A stretch of 64,000 nt of DNA, from NCBI GenBank assembly GCA_029339195.1, contig JAPTJF010000080.1, positions 106,350-170,349 on the forward strand, given 5' to 3'. A program made the translations under genes and the position numbers. Position 1 is the stretch's first letter. Each line of letters begins with the position of its first letter. The DNA comes from Micractinium sp. NFX-FRZ. Its lineage: Eukaryota; Chlorophyta; Trebouxiophyceae; Chlorellales; Chlorellaceae. The notes under the pieces are model-generated. The model did no database searches. It saw nothing but the letters and a program-made list of their open reading frames with translations, and was not told the origin of the DNA. This document shows positions 11,844-23,253 of this stretch, piece after piece.

Positions 11844-14800
11844 ATGCAGCTAACCGTGTGCTCTAGCAAGAGCGCGGTGCAGCTGACTCGCGTGGCAGCA
11901 GCCTGCGCACGCACCCTGGCCACCTCCGCAGCGCCCACACGGCAAGCCGCAGCGCCTGCCCGGCAACTAGGGCAGTCTAGCTTCTTGGGGGGAGGACAAT
12001 GCGCGTCACCAATGCGGCGTGCCGGCCTGGTTTTGCCGCCCAGCGGCGCCCGGGGCTTCCGCAGCACCACGGCTATGGGCCTGAAGACCGGTATCGTCGG
12101 TCTGCCCAACGTTGGCAAAGTAAGCGATTACGATTGCGTTCTGGGCGTTGCGAGCGCATGAGAAGGAGGGACCCTGCCTGCCGCAGCCGCCGCTGCCGCC
12201 TGCCGCCTGCCGCCCTCTCCCAACCCTAACTCCTTTCTCTTTTCTGCTTCCGTTGCCCGCCGCTGCTTCAACCCGCCCTTGAGCGCAGTCCACGATGTTC
12301 AATGCGCTCTGCGAGAACGGCAAGGCCCAGGCTGCCAACTTCCCCTTCTGCACCATCGAGCCAAATGTGGGGATTGTGGCGGTGCCCGACGGCCGCCTGG
12401 ATGAGCTGAGGTGCGACGCTGGTTGCGGGTGTGTTTAAACTGTCACGTGTGTCTGCTTCTGGCATGTTGCAACGGGGAGGGACAACAGCACCGGCAGCTG
12501 CGGCACCGGCGTGAAAGCGTGCATGGCGTGCGCCATGCCATGCATGCTGCCGCTGTGGCGCCGCTGCCGCCGCCCCCGCGCCTGCGGTGCAGCAGGCGCT
12601 GTACCGCTGCCGCTGGCATGCTTTGCATGCCCCGTTCCGCCGTACTGCATCCTTCAACCCCTCCCCTGCTCTCTCACCACTGCTTGCCTGCTTCTGCCTG
12701 CCTGCCCGCTCTGCAGCAAGATCTCTGGCAGCGAGAAGACAGTCCCCACCGCCGTAGAGTTTGTGGTAAGCACACGCCACAGTTAATGCCGCTGTTCTTT
12801 CTTGTGTGCGTCTTTGAAGGCCCAGCGGCGGTAGAGGCCAGCGGCTGGCTGGATGATTGTGCCGGTGTGCTGTTGCAGGGCGGGCTGCCAAGGAACCCCC
12901 CGCTCGCCCTGCCCGCCACCCCACCGCCGCCATGCTCCCCTCGCCTGGTGCCCCATGCAGGACATTGCTGGGCTGGTGAAGGGGGCCAGCAAGGGCGAGG
13001 GGCTGGGCAACCAGTTCCTGGCCAACATTCGGGAGTGCGACTCCATCGTGCAGGTGGGGCGGTGGGGTGCAGTGTGTGCTCAACACCGCTGCAGAGTATG
13101 TGCGGTCAAGATGCGGGCTTGCAAACTGCTGCTGTCTGTTCAGACTGCAGACTGTGTGGCGGCAGCGCTGCCGCCGCTGCCGCCCAGCAGCTCACGCCCG
13201 CCCGGTACCCTGCTCCCCGTGTGCATTGCGCGCCGCGGGGCCAAGGGTTGCGCCGCTTTCACAACGTCAGTGTTCTCGTGGGTATGCTGCCGCCTGCACC
13301 CTGTTTGCTCGTGTGTCGGCGGTGTTGCTGTGCTGCTTAAACAAGGAAGGCCATGTGGTGTTTACGTTGCCACGTTGTTCCTTGTATGTTCCGTACCCCT
13401 TTTGCTGCCGCAGGTGGTGCGCTGCTTTGAGGACGGGGATGTGATCCACGTGGCAGGCAAGGTGGACCCTCTGGACGACACAGGTGAGAGCGGGGGAGGG
13501 TGTATGGGTGTGTGTGTGTGGAAAACGAATGCTTGTTGAAGGTTGTAGCGGAGCGGTGCGTCAAGCGCGTGGTGGTGGGATGATGTGGGGTGAGGTGGGG
13601 TGGGGTGCGGTGGGATGGCAGGCGGCCCCCAAACACGACCGGCACATGGCGTGGGGGCCGGGCACGCGGCAATGGTATGTGCGGGGGCGGTTGGCTCAGA
13701 AGTGGCGCTGGGCGATGCCCTGCAGCATGCATACTCGGTTCTAATTAAACAGTTGTAACTGATCCCCTGCCTTCCCACCCGGGCCCTGCAGATGTGATCA
13801 ACTTTGAGCTCATACTGGCCGACGTGTCGCAGATAGAGAAGCGGCTGGAGCGGCTGAAGAAAACAAAGGGTGGGTGGGGTGGGAGTGGGGGTGGGGGTGG
13901 GTGAGCATGAGGGGTGGCTCCTGCTGGGCTGGGTCCAAAGGCCAGATCAGTTGCTTGCGCCCAGTCCCTTCATAAGCAAGCATGCCCGCCTCTCACGCGT
14001 GCACCCCTCTGATTAATGCGATGCATCGTCATTGGGCGCACACAAGTCTGGGTGGAGGCGGGCGCACACGACCAAACATGCACTCCCCACCCCCACACAC
14101 ACATCATGACCCCAACTCCCCACCCTCTTTTCTCCCACTCAAACCGGCGCAGGCAAGTCGGGCGAGGAGGCCAAGAAGAACGAGGTGGAGGCGGGCGCCC
14201 TGACGCGCATCATGGCGGCGCTTGAGGCGGGCAAGCCGGCGCGCTCGGTGGCGCTCAACGAGGAGGAGGCGGAGCTGGGTGAGACGGGGAGGGAGGAGCA
14301 GGTGGGGGTTGGAAGGTGGGAGATGGGGCGCCAGAAGGAGCGTCGGGAAGCGATCGGGGCCAGGAGCGGGGAGGCGCCGGCAAGCCTGCTTGCCTGTGGC
14401 AGTGCGGGGAGAGCAGGTCCTTCCTGCCCGCGGCATGCCAGCCGTGCCAGAGCAGGCAGCCACTGCATCCAACAGCAGTATATTCGAACCCAACCCAATC
14501 CACGCCCCAATCGTCTGCGTTGCAGTGCGCGGCCTGTACCTGCTGACCGCCAAGCCCATGGTGTATGCCGCCAACGTGGCGGAGGATGACCTGGCGGAGC
14601 CAGACGCCAACAAGTACGTGCAGGTGGGCCCGCCGCGCCTTTTTGTACCAATACCAGTGATGGTACCGACAACATTCATAGCAATGCAGCAGCAGTGGGG
14701 TGCAGAAGAGAGGGGGCATGCAGTGCACCAATACCAGTGATGGATGGTGCCGACACCATTCACAGCAATGCAGCGGCAGCGTGAGGAGGCGGCGCTGCCG

Positions 14801-16830
14801 AAGACGGAAGGTTGAGGAGGAGGGCACGCACTTGAGTTGCCACACGGCATGCCCCCTGTCTTCTCCACCCCACAACCTGATCCCTTCCCACTTTCCTCCA
14901 CCAGTCTCTTTGCCAGGCGTCCAAGAAGAAAGCGGAGGAGGAGGGTGTGAGCGGTCAGCTCACTGGTCTGTGCAGCATACTGCCTGAGCCATCCGTTCTA
15001 TTTGCTAACCCACAAGCTCCCTGCTTGCGCCTCCCTTTCAGGCGCTCAAGCAGAAGGCGGCGGAGGAGGGCAGCGGTGTGGTGGTGGTATCGGCACAGGT
15101 GGGTGCGGGTGCGGGTGTGAAGAGAGGGAAAGGGAGGGACTGGGGCAGGACCAAAGACCCAGCGCTGGGGCAGGGGCTGGGGCAGAGGCTGGGCAGGGAG
15201 GCCAGCAGGCAAGGTGCTGGAGGCTTGGGCCAGGGCGTGCATCTGGCAGCAAAGGCAGGCCGCGGCAGGCCGACTGCACTCCTCTTAGGCATGCGCCCGC
15301 AGTGGTGCACCCCACCCCGTGGATTTTTTCCCTGCCCGACTCCCCATGAGGGCCAGGGCAGAAGACCACGGCACAGCAACGCGCGCCCCTGCCACAGGCC
15401 CTGCCTGCCGCCACACGTGCCGGGCAGGCGGGTTCCAAATGCAGGGCACATCCCGCCCCACCATTGTTGGTTTCCTCACCCACACACCCAAGGGTGTCCT
15501 CTTCATCTTCTTGTGTTCACATGCCGTCCCCCACGCTGGGCACCTGGCCATGCTGTGCTGCGCATGCCGTAGTTGCTGCATGTGCCGTCCTCGCTGCACC
15601 AGCCCAATGCATCACGGCTAGGCGAGGAGAAGCTGGCCCATTCTGTGGCCTCCTTCCCACTAACACATGCAGTGCTGCACTTGCCGTAGTTGGGGCCAGT
15701 ACCTGCATGGCCAGGAGCCGGAGGGAGGCAGCACTGGTGACATGTGTTGATCATGTCTGCCCAACTCGTGCCCCTCTCCGCGAGCCCCCTCCCACCTGTC
15801 CCCACGCCTCCCCACACAGTCCCCACATTCGTCCCCACATTCGTGCCCACATTCGTGCTCCAGGTTGAGGCCGAGCTGAATGGTTTGGACAAGGAGGAGG
15901 CGGCAGAGTTCCTGGAGTCGCTGGGGGTGGAGGAGGGGGGGCTGAAGAGCCTCATCAGGTGCGAGGACGGGGGGCGCAGGGAGGGGCGCGCAGGGGGCGG
16001 GGGTGGGGCCGGGGTGTGGGGCCACGGCAGGAGCTGGGCGCGAACCTGCCTGCGCCGTGTCCGCCTGCGCCTGGCCTGCCCCTCCCGCCTCCTTGGCACA
16101 CAAGACGTACAGATTGTGAGCTCACCTGCATCACCCCGCACACCTGGCCACCTCTCTGTTCACGTCACCTCATGTCCATGCCGGGCCATGCGCAAGCAGC
16201 TGTCCCCGCAGATGGACTCCCCTCCCTCTTGCATGGCCAACCAGTACCGCCGTGGATTCAACTGTGTGCAGGGCCACGTACAAGCAGCTGGGCCTGCTGA
16301 CGTACTTCACGACAGGGGAGAAGGAGACGCGGGCGTGGACGGTGGCAGACGGGTCGACGGCGCCTCAGGCAGCAGGAGTGATCCACACAGGTGCGTGGCG
16401 GCGTGTGGGCGTGGGGGTGGGGCGGGCATGGCGTCGTGTGCGGGTGCAACTTCCTCCTCCGCAACCCACCCATTCCGTGCCCTCCGCGTTCCCTCCACCC
16501 TTTCTCTCTGCCTCGCATCCTCACACCACCTGCCCTTCCCGCCCCTCATGCCTCGCCGCCTCACCCCGCCTGCCCATCAATCGGGCCCAGATGGTGGCCT
16601 GCACCGATTGCGCTGCTCGCTGTCCCTCCATCCCAACAACCCTCGCCCCTCCTTCCCTCCCTCCCCCAGACTTTGAGAAGGGCTTCATCCGGGCGGAGAC
16701 GGTGGCCTACACCGACTTTGTGGGGGCAGGCGGCTTTGGCGCCGCCAAGGAGAAGGGGCTGCTGCGGCTGGAGGGCAAGGAGTACCTGGTGAAGGAGGGG
16801 GACATCATGCTGTTCCGCTTCAACGTCTGA
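11844..16830 (+). CDS. YchF/OLA1-type P-loop NTPase, organelle-targeted
   Basis: Obg-related translation-factor NTPase that binds ribosomes; bacterial YchF and OLA1 prefer ATP. Exons: 11844-12119, 12289-12410, 12717-12765, 12961-13053, 13414-13483, 13792-13869, 14153-14278, 14526-14623, 15042-15098, 15864-15958, 16272-16390, 16670-16830 (447 aa). The first ~70 residues are Ala/Arg/Ser-rich with almost no acidic residues, a transit-peptide-like extension before [16 protein letters not shown] (P-loop). Further family motifs: [27 protein letters not shown], the G4-like NVAED, and a C-terminal TGS domain with [16 protein letters not shown] and [10 protein letters not shown]. The bacterial-like sequence and leader point to plastid or mitochondrion; I cannot decide which. 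Several introns hold decayed copies of adjacent exon edges. Confidence 0.93.
14647..14782 (+). repeat. Tandem duplication in YchF intron
   Basis: A segment starting accaataccagtgatgg and ending gcaatgcagcagcag (14647-14695) is repeated with a few changes at 14728-14781, in the intron after exon 14526-14623. Confidence 0.85.
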
Positions 16831-17233
16831 TGAGTGGGATACTGTACGGGGAGGACGGTGCGCAGGAGGCTGACGTGGCCGTGTGTGTTGCTGGCTCATT
16901 GGCTGCTCTTACACAGCACAGCCCCCCCCTGCCCCGCCCTGCCGTATTCCCGCACTCAGGCCTCTGCCACATGCTGAGTTACTCCCTCCCGCATTCATAT
17001 TTGTACTGACTAATTGAATTTGCAACGACATTTTGACGCGCACTGTTTGCAACACGCACACACACTCGGCACGTGTACAGCAGGTTTAAGCTGGGAGCTA
17101 CCGTAACAGTAATTGCACGCAGGGCAGAGCAGCAAGACACAAAGGGGGCGTGTACTGAGAGTATGTTATCTTGGCAGGACCCGACAGCAGAGAGCGTGAC
17201 TTGGGTGGAGTGCCTGCCGAGGGGGAAGGCTCC

Positions 17234-20200
17234 TCAGACGCGTGCCCGTAGCGCGGCCTGCTGTGCCAGGCGCAGCATGCCCCTCATCACCTCCACGTCA
17301 TCTAGGCTGTCCACGTCAGCCGCCAGCAGGGCACGCTGCGCCAGGTGGTTGCGCAGGGCGGCCATGACTGCATCTGGCCCGTCCTGTGGGCCGCACTCCA
17401 GCAGCACTGCAGGGCGGGAGGGTGGGCAGGCAGGCGGATCGAGGCGGAGCAAAGCTGCGGCGAGCAAGGGCAAGCAGAGGCACACCAGCGGTCTTGCAAA
17501 GGTCAAGGCATGCTGGCTACTCATATCCCCACAGGAATGCATGTCATGGTGTTTGCTGTGCTGTCCAGCGTGCACCAGCCAGGCCCACCTAGCGTCCCTA
17601 CTCTGAACATGCTGTGGCCCCTCACCTGCCTCCCCATCCGGCAGCACCACCTCCACCTCCACATCCTCCTCAGCAGCCGCGCCTTCCGGTGCGCCAGAGC
17701 CTTCAAAGTCGCCGCAGCGGCCGCTGGTTGCGTGGAACATGCCTGCAGGGCCAGGCCAGGCCATGGGAGTGACGAGGAGCCAAGCTGGGTGAATAGGTTG
17801 GGCACCCCCGCTGGACAAAGGGCTGGCCACTGGCAGGCAACAGCAGGCACAGCGTGACGGTGCCTCAAAAGCAGCAGGCAGCGGCAGTGGGGCGGGCTCA
17901 TGGGTACACGGGCACTAGCAGTGCATTGAAAAGAAAGACGAAGAAGATTGCAGCCCGAAATTGTGGGATTGATACGGCCAGCAAATACTCAAGCCGATTC
18001 AGGTTCACGGCGCTGCAGTGGCATGACGGGTGCCCGCTCACCTCCCCTCAGGTTGACCACCATGTGCACTGTGGCCTCCTTGGGAATCCCATAGCGTGCC
18101 AGCTTGCTCCCGTCCCGCAGCTGCTGGCCGGAATACAGGAGGAGCTGCTGGGTTGGCGGGATCCCTGCAAAACCAAACAATCAGGTGATGGCCTCTTGTT
18201 CAAACTGCCAGAGTGGACAGCAAGTGCGTGTCTATGGACAACCCCGGTGCACCTCACGATGGGGCACCTGCCACATGCAAACCGTGCCCAGGCATGTAAT
18301 GGTGCAGCCCGCAAGTGGATGCCAGCCCGCCAGCCCAGAGGGCGCGCCTGGCTGGCTCCGACCAGGGTGCATGGCTGGCTTTGACCAGGGTGCCTGCCAG
18401 GCACCCTGACACAGAGGGTGGGCAGTGCCAACCCTCTGTACCCACCCTCTGTACCTACCCTCTCGGACATGGATCAAGCTCTTCAAGTCATCCACTGTGC
18501 CACCAGCGGGTGCGATGGTGGTCATTCTCCTCCCCGACACAGTAGACACGTACAGAAGCATCATGCCTGCTGGGCGTCAGGGCCCACACACGAAGACAGG
18601 GAGTGCATGTGAAGCATGGTCCGTGGCGCAGTTGGGGGTGTGGGCTTTGGACTCTGGCGACTTATGCAGCCCATGGCGACAAGGCAGAAGTGTGATGCGG
18701 GGTTGCTGCATGCACCGGCCATGGGCAGCACACCAACAGTGGCCTGGCCGCCCCAGCGGTGTCTCACCCACGTCGCCGGGCGTCTTAAGAGGCACTGCCA
18801 CAAGCCGGCACCCAGGCTGCACGCCCTGCTCCTTCAGCCCGTACCGGCGCAGTGCGCCTCCGTGGGGGCTCCGCACGACAGCGATCTCGTTTGCGGGGCG
18901 GCCCAGCAGCGCTGCCACGTTGGTCGCCAGCTCAGTGCCGCTGGTGGATGGGGAGATGGGCAGGCTGGCGGTGCGGCCCCCGGGCAGCCCCACCTCCACC
19001 TGCAAACCAAACAGGCAGGGCGGTGGCTTAGGGCAAGTTTGGGTGGGCAAGCTGCAATTAGATTCAGCGTTTGAGAACTGGGATGAGGCTGAGTGGGTGG
19101 AGGTGCTTGCACTGCAGGTGGCGTCTAGCAAAGCAGGTCAACTGTATTCAGGTTGGACCCACCTGCGGGTTGCTGTGTGCCTCCAGCTCCCACCAGCCGC
19201 ACAGGGCCAGCGAGGCAGGCAGTGCGTCATCCCGCACTCTGGGCGGGTCTGAGGAAGAGCAGGAGTCCGGACCCTCAAACACCAGCAGGCGCGCGCTGCC
19301 GCTGATCACGCCGCCAGGCTCCCACCCGCTGCCAGACAGCAGCAGGCGGCGGGGCCTGCAGGACTCTGCGCAATGGCGGGGGACAGGCACCCAGGGGTGA
19401 GCTTGCTTGAGTGGAGCTTTCAGCATGCATGGCGAGCATGCACGGGCCATGTGGACGTGTAGGTCGCTTGCTCACTAGGCAAAGCACCGCTGCCCAGCGG
19501 CGCATGTGCAAGGATCTCCCGCCGGCCCGGCCTCACCTGCCGGTGACAGGGACTCCACCGTGCTCCAGAAATCTTGCACGCCCGTGCCCTTCCTGTTCCA
19601 GCAGCACCACGTCGCCCCGGTGGCCTCCTGCACAGCCTGCTCCACGTCCTGCAGTAGGGACAATGGCGAGGGAAAAGCGGGTCGCGGCGGCAGCGATGCG
19701 GTGGGCGGGAGCGGCGGCGGCGGGCGGGAGGGCAGCTGCCCTCAGCCCCTGCCACGCCCAGCATCCGTGCAGCGCACCTTGATAGAGGCTACGCTGCCCG
19801 CCGATACTGTGGGCACGTCGAGGGGCTGCGAGTCCAGCAGCACCGAGAGGCCCATCCTTGGCAGGCGCTCTTCGTGCTCACGCTCCTTGCCCGCAGCTGC
19901 TACGCCTTCAGGGGCGCTGGTGCCGGCTGGTTGGGGAAGGCCCAGGCTGGGGCTGGCCGAGGGCAGAGGTTGGGGACACGGGAGGGAAGAGCCAAGGGCA
20001 CTGCAGGAGCCTGACTGAGGTGCCTCCTGGAGTCTGCCTGCCTTCAGGACGGGCTGTCTGTCCCTCTCCAAAGAGAGGGACGAGGGCGCGTGGCCTGTAA
20101 GCTGCCGACTGAGAATAGAAAGTGCGGCCGCCATTCGGTCGGCGGGCACCGAGATCACCGCAGTCGCCGCCGCGGCTTCTGCTTCTGGTGCCGCTGCCTG

Positions 20201-20260
20201 GTGCTCCCCATTGACACCGTGCTGGTCAGGCCCGAACTTACAGATCGGTCTGTTTAACAT
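17234..20260 (-). CDS. Multi-ubiquitin-like-domain protein, copy A (novel family)
   Basis: Exons (transcript order): 20260-19778, 19648-19537, 19365-19163, 18999-18768, 18566-18459, 18164-18042, 17742-17626, 17406-17234; 516 aa. Visible parts: an Ala/Pro-rich N-terminus; a diverged first module (VLLDSQPLDVPTVSAG, then ATGATWCCWN, RRLLLSGSGWEP); a beta-grasp-like module (VEVGLPGGRTASLPIS, GVQPGCRLVAV); then residues 346-421, a gapless 76-residue match to ubiquitin beginning MLLYVSTVSG, with GIPPTQQLLLYSG in the middle and NLRGG at the end; then a 95-residue tail starting MFHATSGR. K27 and K63 positions are kept, K48 is Gln and R72 is Asn. Processing after LRGG by a deubiquitinase is possible but inferred. 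The start Met is the first in-frame one upstream of the conserved region and is uncertain. Function unknown. Confidence 0.82.
18426..18466 (-). repeat. Triplicated splice-donor unit in copy A
   Basis: On the minus strand the exon end is followed by three near-identical 13-bp units (AGAGGGTRGGTAC), each with a usable GT donor. The first donor joins in frame to give REGIPP of the ubiquitin fold. The later ones would frameshift. Confidence 0.6.
20238..20242 (-). terminator. TGTAA polyadenylation signal, UBL copy B
   Basis: A minus-strand TGTAA lies about 240 bp after the copy B stop codon, just upstream of the copy A start. It fits 3'-end formation of copy B. Confidence 0.4.
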
Positions 20261-20481
20261 AATATGATCAAGCAACAGGAGGGAATTAATGCACATGAGG
20301 GCAGGGCAGGGCAGAGCAGAATCTGGAGCAATAAACAGACTGGAAGGAGCACTGTGCAGGGACTGTAGATAAAAAGGAGTTGGGCACATTTTCGAAACCA
20401 GGGGCAGCAGAATACAGAGAGCTGAGAGCTGTGGAGGCAGTGAACCAAAGGTCATATGAAATGTGGGAGGGGCACGTTTGT

Positions 20482-23157
20482 TCAGCCCCGCGCCAGCAGC
20501 GCCGCCTGCTGTGCCAGGCGCAGCATGCCCCTCATCACCTCCACGTCATCCAGGCTGTCCACGTCAGCCGCCAGCAGGGCACGCCGCGCCAGGTGGGCGC
20601 GCAGGCGGGCCAGCACCTCGCCAGGCCCGTCCTGCGGGCTGCACCGCAGCAGCACTGCAGGGGTGCCGGGACGGCGGGCGGCAGGACAGGAATGCATGTG
20701 ATCCGGCATGCAAGGTCTCCGGTACCGAAGCAGAGCAGCAAGCCAGCAGGCCCTCTTGGCTGCGCCACTCGGGATTCCCCCCAGTGCTGGCTAGCACCAT
20801 ACGGGGCCAGCGCCATCTGGCGGCCCGGCCCCCGCCTGCCCTGTGCCTCTTCAACTTCTCCGCACCTGCCTCGCCGTCTGGCAGCACCACCTCCACCTCC
20901 ACCCCCTGCCCTGCCGCCACCTCTTCGAGGTCGGCGGCACAGGCAAAGTTGCCGCGGCGGCCGCTCGTCTCGTGGAACATGCCTGCGGGAGGTGGGGTGA
21001 TCCCAGGCGGGGCAGGTGAGGGAATTATGAAGGCGTCATGTGCAGCACGCTTGTAGGAGGGGAGCAAATCTGAAGGCGGAGGCTTGAAGGGACACTGGAG
21101 GAGCTACCACCCAGCCGAGATGGTGGGCAGGCAGGCAGGTCGGTAGGCAGGCAAGCAAGCAGTGCCAGGGATTGCATTTCAGTGCGCCATGCAGCAGGGC
21201 AGCGTTGCAATGGCGGGGCGCGTCCGCACACAAAAACGCAGGCACGTGCGAGCTTCAGGTCTTTCACGGTGGCGTCGGCACACACAACGGCTGGCACAGT
21301 CTTGCCAGACAAGGTTTGTACCCTGATCAAGACCATGCCTGCAGCAGCCCAGCAAGACGCCGACGTACAGCGGCCAGTCAGGCAGGCAGGCTGACTGAGC
21401 AGGGCGAGCCTGCAGGCTAGCAGGCGCAGGCAGCACTGCCAGCACTGCAGGGATCAGCCACTCTGAGGATCATCTAGGCAAAAGAAGCAAAGGTGAAGCG
21501 GGGCATGGTGCGTGGGCTTGACATTCTTCGAAGCACATACAAGTGCAGACACACACGAGAGGTCTGCATTCCTTCAGGCGCCGGGCACAGCGGCTAGGAA
21601 GAAGAAGAAGTGTACGCCCTTGGGCGTGGGTTGAGGAAACGTGGCCCTTTCCCGGGACGGCAGGCGGGGGTGGCGGCTCTCCCTATTTGCACAGCGGCTA
21701 GGCCGTGCCAGGTTGAGAGGTACGTTGCGCCTCACCTGCCTCGCTCGGACTCTGCAGCATCACCACCTGCAGGCAGCTCCCGGGCTGCACCCCCCGTGCC
21801 TGCAGCGTCCCCTTGCCCAGCGTCCCGCCGCTGGGGCGGCGCACAAGGGCCAGCTCGTCTGCTGGGCAGCCCAGCAGCGCTGCCACGCTGGCGGCCAGCA
21901 TGTCGGTGGTTGTGGAGGGGGAGATGGGGAGGCACGCGGTGCGGGTGCTGCCGGGGAGCACCACCTCAACCTGAGAGGAGCAGCCAGGGCAGGGTGGGGT
22001 GGGGGATGGGCACGGAGGGGGCGGGGGTTTGGAACAGGGGCAGCAACGGCGCCAGGGTGCACTTGATTTGACCAAAGCAGCCATGGACTCACAACCCGGG
22101 GGCATGCAGGGCACGCAGGGCGCTGGGAGCACTCGGGCACCAAGCAGAGGGAGATGCAGGCAGCAGTGCGGGGAATCAAGCTACAGAAGCGTGCACGACA
22201 GAGGCAGCATGAGGCATCACCCATGAAACACACATACACGACCCACCTGCGGGTTGCTGTGTGCTTCCACCTCCCACCAGCCGCGCAGCGCCAGCGAGGC
22301 GGGCAGCTCATCATCTTGCAGGCCTTCACACACATCCCGGCGGGCCGGCGGGCGGGCCGCCACCACGGGAGGCCTGGCAAGCTGCAGCAGGAGAGCGTCG
22401 TCGCTGAGGAAGCCAGCCGGGCCCCACCCACGGTCAGACAGCAGCAGGCGGCGGCTCGGCTGGGCATCTGCACCGGGCAGGTGTTGCAGGTGTGCTTGGG
22501 CAGAGGAAAGCGCAACAGTGAGGAGCCAGTGCAGGCAGGGGCAGGGCAGCGCTGTGTTGCGTGCGACTGGGCGTCCGCACTGCGCTGAGGATGTGGTGCT
22601 GCCGTCCTATCAGCATGCTTGTGGGCAGCTCCAGCTGAACATGCCCCAGGGAATACAAAACAATGCGGCTGTGAGGATAGAAAGCACATGCCCCACCGCA
22701 ACAAGCAACAAGCAACAAGCAAGAGCAGAGCAGAACCCTCACCAGAAAAAATGTCGAGGCGCTCGACGTTGCCGTAGAATGAGTGCACCCGCGTGCCGCC
22801 CCACTTCCAGCTCAGCCAGGCAGCCCCCGTGGCCTTCTGCACGGCATCTTCCACATCCTGCAGCAGGCACAGCGACGGCAGGATGTGAAGCGCGGCGAGG
22901 GCGGCGGGCGCGCACCAAGGCGGGCAACTGGACCGGCGGCGGCGGACGGGAGAACTGCGGCGGCGTGGGCTTGGCATAGCGCCGGCGCTCACCTTGATGG
23001 AAGCCGCTTTGCCTATCGAATCCGCCGGCAGGCAGATAGGCTGCGAGTCTAGCAGCACCGAGCCCCATTGCAACAGTTGAACTTGCAGCTCTGGTGTCCT
23101 CAGGCAGTGCGGTCCGATGCAAGGAATTGGGGGCCGTATGAATGCACAATTTGACAT
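20482..23157 (-). CDS. Multi-ubiquitin-like-domain protein, copy B (tandem paralogue)
   Basis: Exons (transcript order): 23157-22993, 22857-22743, 22467-22247, 21970-21736, 21338-21246, 20982-20866, 20654-20482; 372 aa. Every exon except one has a counterpart in copy A with identical phase, and the last two exons have the same lengths (117 and 173 nt). Conserved blocks: VLLDSQPICLP, ATGAAWLSWKWGGTRV, ELPASLALRGWWEVEAHSNP, VEVVLPGSTRTACLPIS, MVLIRVQTLSGKTV, MFHETSGRRGNF, VEVEVVLPDGEA and the C-terminal helix block ending QQAALLARG. The counterpart of copy A's 123-nt exon, which carries the second half of ubiquitin with LRGG, is absent, so the ubiquitin domain is truncated. The donor at 21245-21244 (C|GTGCC) is weak but keeps the frame. 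An upstream Met at 23190 is also possible. Function unknown. Confidence 0.78.
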
Positions 23158-23253
23158 GGGGGAGGTGAATGAGCGGGACGAGCAGGACAAAAAGCCCTAG
23201 GGAATAAACAACTAGCCGTCCGCTCGACCCGTGTCTGATCGAAGCAATACGGC
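23158..23253. promoter_or_regulatory. Head-to-head promoter region, UBL copy B / deiodinase-like gene
   Basis: Only 96 bp separate the proposed start codons of the two divergent genes. A bidirectional promoter is inferred from the spacing. No TATA box stands out. Confidence 0.45.

Noticed and set aside
14917..14945. Extra YchF exon (SKKKAEEEG)
   Set aside because: Including it would repeat a helix that family members have once. It is treated as a decayed duplicate of exon 15042-15098.
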